Source: Nannochloropsis salina CCMP1776
Lineage: Eukaryota > Sar > Eustigmatophyceae > Eustigmatales > Monodopsidaceae
Length of the DNA: 64,000 nt
NCBI GenBank assembly: GCA_004565275.1
Contig: SDOX01000016.1
Coordinates: 1,009,292-1,073,291, forward strand
Direction: 5' to 3'
Shown: in pieces, positions 1 to 12,500 of the stretch
Numbering within the stretch: position 1 is the first letter of the stretch
Layout: every line of letters begins with the position of its first letter
Program-made: the position numbers and the translations under genes
Notes under the pieces: generated by a model
What the model was told of the DNA's origin: nothing
Databases searched by the model: none
What the model saw: the letters and a program-made list of their open reading frames with translations, nothing else

Positions 1-345
1 CCTTGGTAGCGCCGAAATGCGTTTCAAAATTGCGAGGTGATTTGTTCTCACACCAAGCGAAGTGTATTTCTGCAATGTGGGAAGCGTTTACGTGCATGGC
101 ATGTTGAAATTCTCGATACTTCTTTTGTTAAATGTCGAATGAGGTACGCCTTTTCAATATATACGTGAAAAGCCGCGACCAAGCACCATTTTAACAAGAC
201 CTATCGATGTTACCACTCAAACTCGCACACGTCTCTGTGTCTTGCATACCTGATTGCGAGGTACTCGTGCACTGGCCCATTATATATTCAAAGCATCTGT
301 ACTACAATAATCAGATACGCGCCACGAATGCGACCTCCATCCGCT
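1..345. other. 5' edge of window, no gene seen
   Basis: I see no supported coding region, RNA gene or repeat here. The stretch is AT-rich and ends just before a TATA-like element, so the part nearest 345 is probably promoter of the next gene. The window starts inside the chromosome; no telomere repeat is present at this end. Confidence 0.5.
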
Positions 346-352
346 TATAAAT
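346..352 (+). promoter_or_regulatory. TATA-like box (TATAAAT)
   Basis: TATAAAT lies 45 bases before the ATG at 397. A TATA box here would put the transcription start close to 375-380. That favours the ATG at 397 over the in-frame ATG at 328, which lies upstream of the box. This rests on sequence match and spacing only. Confidence 0.4.
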
Positions 353-396
353 CACGGCCTATCTCACTGTACGCTTTTAGGCGCACTTCAAGGACT

Positions 397-1812
397 ATGA
401 ACTCCATTCTTCGACTATTTATTTGTAGCAGCATTACTATCGTTGCTAAAGGATCAAGCAACCCACAATCCAGCGTACTCGTCAGAGGCCTGCAAGACAA
501 TGAATCTACTACGTCTGACCCTACCATCGAGGTTACATCGAGCCCTACTATCGACCCCACGTCTGACCCTACCATCGAGGTGGTTACATCCAGCCCTACT
601 ATCGATCCCACGTCTGACCCATCCATCGAGCCTACACCGACCCCTACTATCGACCCCACGTCTGACCCTACCATCGAGCCTACTGACGCCCCCACCAAGA
701 ACCCTACGCCAGCTCCTACAATGGCCCCCACTCCCTCCCCTACTGACGCCCCCACCAAGATCCCTACGCCAGCTCCTACAATGGCCCCCACTCCCTCCCC
801 TACTGACGCCCCCACCAAGATCCCTACGCCAGCTCCTACAATGGCCCCCACTCCCTCCCCTACTGAAGCCCCCACCAAGATTCCTACGTCAGCTCCTACA
901 ATGGCTCCCACTCCCTCCCCTACTAACGCCCCCACCAAGATTCCTACGCCAGCTCCTACAATGGCTCCCACTCCCTCCCCTACTGACGCCCCCACCAAGA
1001 TCCCTACGCCAGCTCCTACGCCGGCCCCCACTCCATCCCCTACTGACGCCCCCACCAAGATCCCTACGCCAGCTCCTACGCCGGCCTCCACTCCCTCCCC
1101 TACTGACGCCCCCACCAAGATCCCTACGCCAGCTCCTACAATGGCTCCCACTCCCTCCCCTACTAACGCCCCCACCCAGATCCCTACCAAGATCCCCACG
1201 GCTGCTCCTACTGAGCGGCCTTCCCCGGCGCCCACTACGCCCGCTCCGGTCACTCCAATCGACCCCTTCAATACCCCGGTCCTGGTTGAAAACTCCACAT
1301 GCATTCGCGTTGTTGATTTCCATACCGATCCTTCTGCCAAGCCCTTCAAAGCGAAAAGGGATCGATGGACCATTACGGGCTTCTTCAACGACTCCGCAGA
1401 AACTGCGGTCGTGAACATTGGCCAGTACGGCATCATTGCAGTGCTCCAGGATGCAGCGAAGAAGGCTCTGAGCTCCACTTTCTTCACACCCCCGCAATGC
1501 AAAGCGTTGAACAATATACGAGGCGTGACTTGCAAGACCACTGGTGCTCGCTTACGGCTCAAGAAGACGAAGGATCCGAGCGTACGCAACAAATCAAGCG
1601 AAGGCGCTTTCTACAAGGTGAAAGGTGTCTTTCGCTGGCTGACCTTCCTGCAACAGCCTGTCCAGACCCCTCTTACCACGATATTTGCAGTTCAGTTTCC
1701 GAATACGACTACTGTCTTTACCACCTCAGCCACCGAGCAATGCACGGAAAAGGGCAAGACAGGAGGCAAGAAGACCAAGATCGACTGCTGCAGGCCGTCT
1801 AAAAAGAAGTAG
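397..1812 (+). CDS. Secreted Thr/Pro/Ala-rich repeat protein
   Basis: The protein is 471 residues when started at 397; the frame is also open from an ATG at 328. The 397 start is chosen because it puts a signal peptide first ([19 protein letters not shown]) and lies downstream of a TATA-like box. Next come [16 protein letters not shown]-type repeats, then about eight 20-residue repeats of the type [20 protein letters not shown], encoded by a 60-bp tandem array. The last ~150 residues are non-repetitive, with a few cysteines, several N-glycosylation sequons and a lysine-rich end; I do not recognise this domain. No membrane segment or GPI-type tail is seen. Thr/Pro-rich stalks of this kind are common in extracellular and wall proteins of stramenopiles, where they are heavily O-glycosylated, so an extracellular role is inferred. 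No enzyme function is claimed. Confidence 0.75.
   Translation: MNSILRLFICSSITIVAKGSSNPQSSVLVRGLQDNESTTSDPTIEVTSSPTIDPTSDPTIEVVTSSPTIDPTSDPSIEPTPTPTIDPTSDPTIEPTDAPTKNPTPAPTMAPTPSPTDAPTKIPTPAPTMAPTPSPTDAPTKIPTPAPTMAPTPSPTEAPTKIPTSAPTMAPTPSPTNAPTKIPTPAPTMAPTPSPTDAPTKIPTPAPTPAPTPSPTDAPTKIPTPAPTPASTPSPTDAPTKIPTPAPTMAPTPSPTNAPTQIPTKIPTAAPTERPSPAPTTPAPVTPIDPFNTPVLVENSTCIRVVDFHTDPSAKPFKAKRDRWTITGFFNDSAETAVVNIGQYGIIAVLQDAAKKALSSTFFTPPQCKALNNIRGVTCKTTGARLRLKKTKDPSVRNKSSEGAFYKVKGVFRWLTFLQQPVQTPLTTIFAVQFPNTTTVFTTSATEQCTEKGKTGGKKTKIDCCRPSKKK
679..1188 (+). repeat. 60-bp coding minisatellite, ~8.5 units
   Basis: There are about eight and a half tandem copies of a 60-base unit inside the secreted-protein gene. 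Units differ at few positions (GAC/AAC/GAA for one codon, ATG/ACG alternatives, TCC/TTC). The period is exactly 20 codons, so copy number can change without breaking the frame. Confidence 0.95.
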
Positions 1813-2805
1813 GCCATCCGCGTTGCAGCTTGCTGTCCTTACCATTTGTGTCCATCGCACTAGTTGTGAGTTGGAAGTATATGTGCGACGTTCAAAGAGG
1901 GGCGGCTTGTCTGCCTTGTGAACTAGCATTGTGAAGCAATTTGATTGTGTGTGACTACTTGTGCCCTGAATTGTATGCACCACAGCGTAATTTTCTTCCC
2001 CCCCGCAGGCAGCATTGCAAGTATGTCTGCCTGCCACTCTGAAAAGGAATCCCATATTCTTTCGTTCTCCCCCCTAGTTAGTAGCAAAGAATTTGATGAA
2101 GCGCGCAGGAAGAAAAGAATGGCAGCTTTGAGAGATGCGCAATGGTTCCCACAATATCAGTAAAGATTCGTTTATTTCTATGTCATTGTGTGACTCTGTG
2201 TTTGTTTGCTTTTTCTCAGCTCCGTTTTCAGGTCGAATGATGCACAGCGTTCTATTTAAGTCTTAATCACGAAGAGTGAATCATGTCCGGGGAAAAAATG
2301 GTATTGACAGGCGGAAACTTACAATCTTGTATGCTAGTAGGACAATTCTTTTCGTGAAAATCAAGAGGTATCTCGTATTCAACGCTTTTCGAAATCATAG
2401 CTCCACCTTATGGCAGCTATTCCGCTCCAACTACGCTGTGCATTAATGTAAGAAAGGGTTCAAGAAGGAAATCAGACTCAGAAATTTCAGCAAAAGCGCA
2501 ACTTGCCCTCAAACCATAGGCCAAGTTGACGCCGAGAGCGAGAAGCACAAAAAGGACCATAACTATCGATTTTCCTCCTTGTGTCGAACATTTTAATACA
2601 CTGAAAGGATGTCACTAGAAGCGTTTTTGCCGTCGGGTACTCCCAATTGCATGAGCTTAAGCTCGGATGATGTACTGTGCGAAGTTGTGGTTGACCCTTC
2701 ACAGCCCACTCAACGGTGATGATCATCAAGCAACAAAAGACTTCCTGATCTGAACTTTTTTTTAAAAAAACGGAACTAAAATGAAACACAATCTGATTCA
2801 TTTTA
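1813..2805. other. Intergenic, no gene recognised
   Basis: About 1 kb after the repeat-protein stop. It is AT-rich, with only short open frames of no clear family and no convincing splice-linked coding. It presumably holds the 3' UTR of the upstream gene. Confidence 0.4.
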
Positions 2806-3262
2806 TTAACGCACAGTCGTAATGCCTAAAAAATAAGACGACGGTGCGTTAGCTCTATCGGGATAACCTGGAAGGTCTTCTATAAGCGATGGTCCGTTTG
2901 GCGACGAAACTCCGAACAGGAGCTTGTTGTCTCGTGCATATTTGTAATCTAGTTCTGCATCTGGCATGCCATTGTAAAAAGATCTATTTCTCTTCCCGTA
3001 TGTAATGGGTAGTCGATATAACTTGGATGCTGTGCACGTGAGATCTGACAAAAAATTAGCGGCTCGGATCTGCCCCAAGCAAAGCGTCGCGGGCGAGATG
3101 TACATTTCTAAATCGCACTCCTGTTATGGCTTCGTCAGAAATGGAGTACTTTACAGAGAGAGTTTTTTTTTCTACCAGCGCTAGTATGAAGTCATGCACA
3201 ACCGAAATATCGTTGTCGTCGCGTTGCTTAGGTAAATGTATTTGTAGGTCGGTATATAGCAC
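2806..3262 (-). pseudogene. Possible gene relic, two frames
   Basis: Two adjacent minus-strand open frames have ordinary protein-like composition. The first (3262 to 3056, 68 residues) contains SVVHDFILALVEKK; the second (3105 to 2806, 99 residues, ATG start) contains LPITYGKRNRSFYNGMPD. They overlap around 3056-3105 and would join if one base were lost or a short intron removed. I recognise no family. It may be a decayed gene, a real small gene with an intron, or chance. Confidence 0.25.
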
Positions 3263-3562
3263 CTCACATGCTTCACTGTCACGCTCATATGCTTGCAGCA
3301 GCCTTCACGTTTTCTCAGCGATGCCATTCCATCACAGGTTTAGCCACATTGACTCACATCAAAATGTCGCTTACACGAACACAAATAGGCATAGTTGCAT
3401 TGTGCGGGAGTAAACCGTTCTCGATCTCCCCCGTTTCGGACGGGCCTGGCTTGCATATAGCTGTTGACTACCATAAACTTGCCTACTCACTTGCCTGTCC
3501 TCACTCGGATGATCATAGCGGACCACGCTACGCCTGCATCTTTGTAGCTTCTTTGCTCGACA
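3263..3562. other. Upstream region of the TRRAP gene
   Basis: About 300 bases before the TRRAP start with no clear coding signal. It presumably contains the promoter and 5' UTR. No canonical TATA box was noticed. Confidence 0.4.
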
Positions 3563-6500
3563 ATGAACCCTCCACCGCCTCCGAACGACCCTGCTGGACA
3601 AGAGCGCCAGGGTTTGAACGCTGGTGCGTCTGCTGAAGGCGCTCCAATCTCCTCATCTGCCTCTCCCGCTTTGCCCGTGACCACCAATCCTTTTTCAGCT
3701 TCAGCTGGTAGTACGCCGCCTGTCTATCCGGTGTCAGGGCAATCCCAGCAGCCACCTAGCGATATCTCGAAGCCTACAGAGCTCAGTAACTCTAGTGTCA
3801 TAAATTCTGCAAGGCCGTCAATTTGGGAGGTGCAGGCAGAGCGACTGAAAGCGGGTAAGCAAGTTGCTAGGGACGATGTGATTAGAAATTGTATGGACGA
3901 TTTCGACCATTATATCATCATTTGGTGACAGATGGGATTACTTCAGAAGACCAAGTCGCGATTTTGTGTGAACTGAGGGACCGGGTCATTGAGACTGCAC
4001 TTGCGACGACAGGTAGGTCCTAAGAAGGAAACCTCCGAACCATGTTAGAGGAAAGACAATGGAACGAGGCTTCTTTAAATATCCTATCATCTTCCATTCT
4101 GAAAGACGGGAATATTTCATGCGTACACTATACCTATCTTATCCTTACTCCAGTGGTGGAATATCCAGCTTTTCTGGAACACTTGCTCCCCGTCTTCGAA
4201 TTGGTGCTCCAAACCGTGCCCGTTCAAAGCCTTGAAAATGTGCAACACAAAATACGGTACGTCCCAGGTCCCTTTTAAACTCCTCATCGCCACTCTATCC
4301 GCTTCTGACAAATATGTGCCTCTAAGTTCGTTGCTTTATTTCATATTCTTCCCGCCTTACTTCCTCCGCGACTCGACCGCGATTCTTCGTGTTTGCCTCT
4401 CGTTCACGACCTTTTGAAAATCTTTATTCCGCATACTGATTCCGTGGTTCTCCACGCAGGCACTCAATTATTGACATGCTTGAACGATTGCTTCCTTCGG
4501 AGACCCTGAAACCCTACAAAGACCGCCTCCTTTCGCTGGCCCTCGAGATTGTCCGGAAGGACAACGAAGAGAATGCGGTGCTCGGTGCCAAGGTAACGCC
4601 TGTCCTCCACTGTCGTATGTAGATCAGGGCATTAGTAGGATTAGCAGCATTTCTCATACCTTGTATGCCACTGCCAGATTCTTTCCAACCTTTTCAAAGC
4701 CTACCGAGGGAAACTTGAGAACCACGTCGAGCCTTGTTTCCTTCTGGTCATGGACATGTATCGGGTAAGTGACATGACTGAAGGGGAAAATGATGACAAA
4801 AGTAAGGAGGCTTGCATGGACCATCTGATTTTCACCCTCTTTCACGGTGTAGCTCCTCCCTGAAGCCGTCAACGAGGCGTTCGCCCCTTCGTCTGCCTCG
4901 GCCCTGGAGGAGCAACAAGAGGAGGAGGAAAGCACTAGGGGTATGGCAGCGGCCTCTCCTACCTTGGACAGGCTACCATCGGAAGGAAGCGCGTCTGGAC
5001 ACGGTAGTGGGCAATCAGATCGACGCAAGGGACCATTGCCGCTGGGAATGAAAAGCTTCAAGGTAAAGATGCCGGCAGGGAAGAGGGAAAGTTAAGATTT
5101 TGTAGGCGAATTGCCTCTAATGCCTCGTCTTGGTGTCCTTTAAAGTTCACCCCTTTCATCGCTTCTATCCCCTGCCTCTTTATCCCTCTTCTCATTAATT
5201 CCACCAATTTCCAGGTCCTGGTCGAGTGTCCGTTTTTGATAATGGTGCTGTCTTCCTACTACCCCTCAGTCCAACAACATCCGTGGGTGGCGGATTTGAT
5301 TGGACTGGCTATCAAGGGATTAGAGCTTCGACCTCCTGAGAAGGTATGTGCGCGGGGGATGGATCTAATGGAAGTAGAGAGGAATGTAGGTGGGGGGGAA
5401 AGGAGTACGCTGGCGTTCCGTTAGTAAGGGCAGCATCGAGGGGCGAATTTGATTTTTCTTCCAATTTAACATTTCATATCTTCCTCAGGCGGCATTAAAG
5501 CAACGAGTGCTCTTCCGGGAGTTCCTGGCTCTGCAGATCAAGACCGTCAATTTCCTGTCTTGGAATCGGCAGCATGTAAGCCTTTTTCCTTCTTGTTCTT
5601 CCCTCTGTCATCGTAGCATCGACGTCGCATTTTGTCCTCTCTCCTCCCTCCGCTCACTCGCTATCGCCATTCTTGTCACGTACTTCTTTTCACCCTGAAA
5701 TTCCGCAGGCCAAGCTGCTGGTTCCCTATCAGGACACTATGATTGCCTCCGCCGTCTGGCTCTTGCAGAACTGCCCTGGAGAATTCGCGAGCAACCGCAA
5801 GGTACACTCTCTTTACTGGGTTATGTCCATTTTCTCTTGTGTCGTTTGGCTTTGTATATTCCTCATCAAACTTTTTTTTTTTTCAGGAACTCCTGACCGC
5901 CATGCGCTACATGATTCAAAGCGAAATGCGCGAGGGTTTCCTTGTTCATGGTAAGGTTTTCACAGTCTTGTTCATTCATCAGCCCCAATGGCCCCTAAAG
6001 CGTGACGCTCCCTCCGTTTATCGACTCACATGCGCAATTAGTTGATGTCCTACTGGACGAAGCAACTCTGGAAGGGATCCCTCCATCGTCCTTAACCAGC
6101 TCGTCCTCCACTTCCTCCGCCGGCCGGCCTCACGATGCACTCCGCACCTCCTCCCTCAATATGCTGAGTGAACTGGTCTCACCCTTGCGTGAAAAGCTGT
6201 CGACGCAACAGGTGAGATTACGCAGATCAAGGAAGATATTAAGTATTTTTATCCACGTCTCACGAGGTGTTGCCTTGACTTTGCTGAGCACATGCCGTCT
6301 CCCTGCCCTATATTCTCTCAGCTTTCGGCCGTGGTCTACCTGTTCTCCAAGCATGTGCACGACCCCACGCTTCCCCTTGCGACTCAGACGCTTGCTGTAC
6401 GCGTGCTTTTGCATCTAGTCGACAGCATTTGTCGAAATGCCTCGAGTGAGGAAGGGTTACAGCAGGTAGGACTTATTGGCTTTCAGCTCTTTGTTTATGT

Positions 6501-9500
6501 CTCGTGCCAGATATCGTACAAAAGGGAAGATAAAATTAGCAAGGGCCGTGTGAGAGGAGACTGCGCTATGAACCATAAATACCTTACTCGTCTTTTCTTC
6601 TCTAGGGCCGTCGTCTTCTGTTCTGGATCTTGCAAACCTTGGTGGAGAAATTTGGATCGCTGCGTGCCTACCTTCCTAAGCTCGGTAGGACGTTGTTTTT
6701 CTGTTGGGAAATGTCCATCTTACCAAGCATTGTCTTCCCCCATGTCGTATGTATTTTGTTGGCTCCACGCATGTCATATTCCTCGCTACATCTTCTCATG
6801 CTACAGAGGCGCAGGAACGAGTAAAGGCTATGGAACAAGAAGTTCACGATCAGGGGGCTTTGCGACAGCTTCCGTCTCCCTCTCCTGCGTCCTCTGCATC
6901 CTCTCCCTTTCATCGTCCCTTCTCCTCTCCCATGCCGTATGCAGCTGGTAATCTATCCACGCCTGTGACAGCCGCAACACCGAGCATGAGTGCCAACCCG
7001 GGGTCTACAGCGTTTCGTAAACCCAATCCCGCAGTCATCGAGCGGGTTGAGCGGTAGGTGGATCTGCCAGATCCTGTTGGGAATAATTTTCAGTTGCTCA
7101 CATATTGACTCTTGGTTTCTCCTTCTCTGATATTATTGTGCGAAAAAAACTATTTCTGCGTTTTCAAAGCGTGGAAATGAACGAAAATCTACGGGCCGGA
7201 AAGGACTTGATTAAAACGATGATGGTTGGTTTAAAAACCGTGATATGGTGCCTCTTGAATCCCCAGCAGGTAAGCTGTCGTCTTGGATTAGCATAAATCG
7301 TCCTATTCAACCGAAAATCACTTTTTGATCGTCGTTGTTTGATTTATTGGTGGCTTTTCTGTATATATATCAGGCAACCGCACGTGCCCAAGGTCAGCCT
7401 GCTCCTGTTGGACTTCAAGCGCGTGAGTCCCTCATTTTCCCTTTTAACGTTCCTTTTACTCAGTACGATGATGCTTCATATTGTTCCTCTGTCCGTAGGG
7501 CTTGCACTTGGGCCCATGGCTTCTTTTAACCAAAATATGCGCCTTTAATCTTCTCATTTCTCATTTTTCCTTTCCTTGAAAAGCGTCGCCACCCCTGCCC
7601 GCTGAGGAGACAGCCGTTCTCGTCAATTTCTTCGAATGGGCGCTCCTTTGTCTCCGCAGCTACAGCAAAGCCACAGGCTCCACTGGGCCTGAAGCGAAGG
7701 AAATATTTGAGCTCTTTGTGGGGGCATTACTGGTATGTTCACATTGTCGGTCAGGTCTTATTTGCCATAAGCAGTACTTTGATTTTCACAGATAATTTCC
7801 CTCCTTATCTTCTCGGAACACTTAATTTCTTTTACCTCCATCGATGATCATTTTTTTATTACATTCTTAACATATAGGATTTATTTTGTTTACATTCTCA
7901 AGTTAATGTGGGAGGTGTTGCAACTGGTCCCATCGTCAATCAAGAGTATTCCTTATCCCTCCGCTCTTCTAATTTTTAGGTCATGGAGGCTCCCACTTTG
8001 CGAGAAGTCATGGGTCGCAATCTTGAGCTTTATTTTAATGTCGTGTTGCAGGTAGGTTGAAGGCAAAGCGAGGGGATGACCATTTGGCCTTTTTTTGACA
8101 GTTAGACGCTTCTTTACATGGAAACAGGACTTCCACTTCCTGGCGATCGCGCAACAGCTCGTGTCATCAAACAATGCCGGTATATACCTGTGTATCTTGG
8201 TGCTTCCCTCTTCTTATTTTTTTTCTTTTTCCTGAAATATACCGCTCACTTTCTGCTATGTCTGGCCTCTCATTGTTTTCAATACATAGCCGTATCCGCG
8301 TCCGTAGCCGACATGCTGGTACATTTTTTCCTTGCTCACATCGAATTGCTGTCCGGAGAAGACAACGGCTCGTGCCGTCCCATTCTTGTGTTCCTTCCGC
8401 CTTCCTTCACTCCGGATAACCCGTCTTCTGCCTCACCGACTTCATCTCATGCTTCTACGGTGGCATCTACTCTTTTCCGCATGTTCTCTGTCGCCCTTCA
8501 TTCCATCGCAAAATTTTCCGACAACGAGATTATCCTTCGCCCTCATTTGAAGCGACTTGTCCTGCTCTGTCAGCGAAATGCTTTATGGTACGAATTGTCC
8601 ATTACACGTCTTTCTGCTGGATTCACGTTGCACGACTTAATTGTTTTTGAAAGTGCTGATCAAGGCCAAAACGTTATTCGCATATACTCATAACAGTTAT
8701 ATTTTTTCTCTTCTTTTCTCACCTTTTTAATACAGCTGCCGACATCCATTTCAGTACCTAAGTGTCCTTCGAGTCCTATTCCGGATCATCTCAGGCGGGA
8801 AATTGGATGCGCTGATGCGAGAGATGTTCCCTTTGCTTCCTCATCTGTTGTTCGGTATGTAGCTAGCTATTGTAGTCTCATACTTTCTGCAAATGGCATC
8901 TATGCCCTTTGATGGGAAAGATTGGGCGTTGCAGCTTTGATCGCCTCTATTTCTCATTAATTTAATCTCGCAAAATTTATTCTCGTCCTTCAGGATTTTA
9001 CAAACTTCATGAGCGCACGGAAGACGACACCGACGATCACGTGCGGGATCTGCTAGTAGAGCTTTCTCTTACCGTCCCTGCGCGCTTATCCTCAATGGTG
9101 CCTTTCGTCGCACTTCTGATGCGAATGATTGTACAGGTTGAATGGGGGCCAGGGCGGTGCTTGGAGAGTTTGGAAGGAAGATGGCATCAACCATGTGCCA
9201 TTTCGGCTTTGTGATGTTCCTTCGAGAAAATGACTCTCTTCTGTGCGTGATGTAAAATGTTTTTTTCCAATGTATCAATACCATACCTCGTATACTGATC
9301 TGCAGGCACTTCGTAGCAAGCCGGAATTGGCACACATCGGATTGCGCACATTGGAATTCTGGGTTGATAATTTGAACGTGGTAAGGCTAACAAGGCGAAA
9401 TGATAAAGATGGCAGTGCTTCTGACAGTCAAAATCGTCCTTCAGCATGCTTCTAGGTTTTTATCGGTTTCCGAGGCCGAATATGCTCACTATAATTCTTA

Positions 9501-12500
9501 ATCAATTTTCAACTCCACCGCTCCTTTTCCTTCCACTTTCCTCTAACAGGACTACCTGTGGCACATTCTTTCTCAACAGCCCACGATATTAAGCGACCTC
9601 TTCGCTGCCCTTTGCGAGCACTTGCGTCCTCAGCCGTATCCCTACGGGCACTTGGCAGCTCGGCTTCTTGGTACGCTTCTCCGACATTCTTATTAGATCT
9701 GCAAGGTTTTCACGTTTCTTATTTTTTTGTTCCCTAAGGAAAATTGGGAGGGAGAAATCGCAGCTTTTTGAAGGAGGTTCCGCCCCCCCTGCCATCTTTA
9801 AACATGCAGGTATGGAGTAGAATCAAAAGGGAGAAAGAGAATTTGGCATTATTATGGTATCTAAAGATCGTCATACATGTCTTCACTGTTAGAGCCATTT
9901 ATTGTATTTTCCTCGTCTTCGGGGGTTCCAAATCGCAGGTGAAAAAAGGCCGTGCTGGTATTGGAGGTGGAAAAGCAGGAATTGGGATGGGTGGAGGCCT
10001 TTTGGAAACGCAAAATGGAGAAGAAGGGCTGATTGTGCCCCCTTCTATATTTGATGCCTCCACTAATGAGGCCTCATTTGGAAATGAGGAGGACGGGCAT
10101 ATGCAAGAAGTCCTCTTACCTTTGTTGTTCGATTGGAATAAGAAGGAAGGGGAGAAGGAAGCTCCTCCTTTTGCTTTGCCTTTGGATAGATGTATTGGCA
10201 CAATAACTTCTTTATTGGATCGTCTGCTCCTAACTTCGTCGCCGCCTAAGTTGAAGTTCGATGAGGAATCAGAAACTCGGATTGCAAACGATATAGATGG
10301 TGGAAATGAGATGAGCCTCGTGTCAACCAACTTCTTGTCGTCAGATGTGCTACTGCAAAAAAACAAAGATGCGGCATGGAAGGTTATTGTGGCATGTGTG
10401 GCAGCTCTAATTGTTGAAGACGGTGAGATAAAATGACCAGAGCGGGAGACGAAGGGATGACACGACCAATCTTGACACAACTTTATTCTTACCTCTACAC
10501 AACTTAGATTCAGAACTCGTTTTCCCGGATCCGGCCGGTGCTGTGAAAGCAAGGAAGAGAACTGTGCAAGATCGCTTTGCAGAGCTGCTTCACAGCTCCT
10601 TGCCACCTCCTCCACTTTCTCGCCCTCTCTCATCCAACTCACCTTCCACTGAAGAAGGAAAGAAAGAAGACGGGACAGATAACGATGGAAAGACGGTAGA
10701 CGCGTCACTTCTTTTCAGTACCATCAAGACTCGACGCTGCTTGGAAAAAGGAAATAAGCTGCTCAGGCAACTTTTAAGCGTGGTCGTGAGTGCTTGTGCT
10801 GATGTCCATTTGGGAGCCCAAGCGCGAAAGCTTGCGCGTGGTCTCGGTATCCACTTTCTTCTAGTGATGGCGACGCATACCGAGAAACTGAAAAAGGCAG
10901 TGGGAAACACCGAGAAGGATGAGAAAGAAGAGGATATGCAATTAGAAAACATGCCGGGCCAAGCGCCAGAGGAAACGAGTGCGGAGGTGAGAGCTTGTCG
11001 CTCAGCACAAAATTCATCATGCGGAGCATGAAGATGGAGTGCAGGCGCTGAGGGAGGAATAGGAATCACATCGTCATAGCTTTGATCATTTCCTCATTTA
11101 TCATAATCTGTTACAGTACGAGCTCAATCCTCTTGTCTCTGAAGCTTCGCTAAATCCTCTTGTATTGAAAGAGGTCATCTTATTAGCTCTGGTGGATGCT
11201 CGACCCGGTGTGCAGGTAAAGATCATGAACGCAACATGCATAGAATCATTGAGACAAGTTCTAAAGCAGCCTGACTTCTACCCGCGCCATCAAACCTCAC
11301 AGGATGCCGCACTGTGGTTCCTCAACTCTCTCGCAGCTCCTTCGACCACGTTACACGTGCACCGCCACTCTCTCAATCCTTTCTTCGACGACCTACTCTC
11401 TTCCACCCTCCGCAGTCTTTACCTTAAACGGGTTCGTTCCAAGCTGGGCGCAGCTAAGGGCGTGAAAATTTTGTGTGAAGCAATGGGTGCTGAGTGGACG
11501 CGGCGGCATGAGTTGCAGGTGGTCAAGGACTTGTTTTTCGTCCTCAAGGTAAGGTACATGAGAATATAAATCGATACATGTCTTTGCGATCTGGTCACTG
11601 TGAACTCATCTGACGATCTTTCAACCTATCAATCCCAGGATCAACCGTATGATGCTTCAGCTCCTGTGGTTGAAGACATCATGTCCGTTCTCCTTTCCCT
11701 CCTTACGCTTTGCCACACTTATGAAGAGGAGGAAGGGGAAGCAGAGAGGGGGAAAAAGATAAAAGAAAAAGAAGAGATGTTGCGGCGGATTGTAAACTTG
11801 GTTGTTCAAGACTTGGAGAATGGAAAGCCTGCCGTTCGTGTGGGTGTGAAGGTACGCTTGTAAAAAAGGAGTGGGAGGCAAGAGGACAAAAACAGGAGCT
11901 CATTTTTCCTTCGTTTTCTGTAGGTCGTGCTTGCGCATCTAGATGAGCTACATTCCAAATCAAGAAAGGTGGAGGGGAGCACGAATGAAAGTATGACGGT
12001 TTATGAAATGCTGGTCGACGGGAAAGACGCTTTGCTAAAACGTCTTCTGGAAAAGAAGGTAGGTGCCCGAGAAACGAAGCCCATGACAAAGCTGAATACT
12101 CTCGAGAACTATGACCGTCCGGACCACATAGAGTGTTCAAATTATTCATGAGCATTTCTTAAATACGTCTCAATCAACAATCATTTTTTCAATGGCGTAG
12201 GCGCATCATGTCAACACAAGCAAAATTGCACTCATCGACGCCTTGACATTCTGTCTACGGACCACACAAGAGCCTGTAGTGCCTTCCATGGCTATCGCAC
12301 CTCCTCCTGCTCAAGCTCCTCCTCATGTAGGCGCGGCCGATGAAGAAAAGAAGGAGATCGAAAGCCCCATGCCTGCCGCTTCAACATCTGTCCAGAAAAA
12401 GACACGGACTGACTTGCCAACCATGGTGCGAGAGGCTGCCGAAGCTTTGCAGAAGGAAAAGGAAGAGCAATTACGACGGTGCGTTTTGACTTACATAGGT

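Noticed and set aside
345-1592. 415-codon minus-strand open frame opposite the secreted repeat protein (Gly/Val-rich repeats)
   Set aside because: It is the complement of a 60-bp array with period divisible by three, so lack of stops is automatic. The plus-strand reading has a signal peptide and a TATA-like box; this one has neither.
11165-11569. An intron at the GTAAAG after 11215 in TRRAP
   Set aside because: The frame continues without a stop through helical TRRAP-like sequence to a good GTAAGG donor at 11549, so reading through is preferred.
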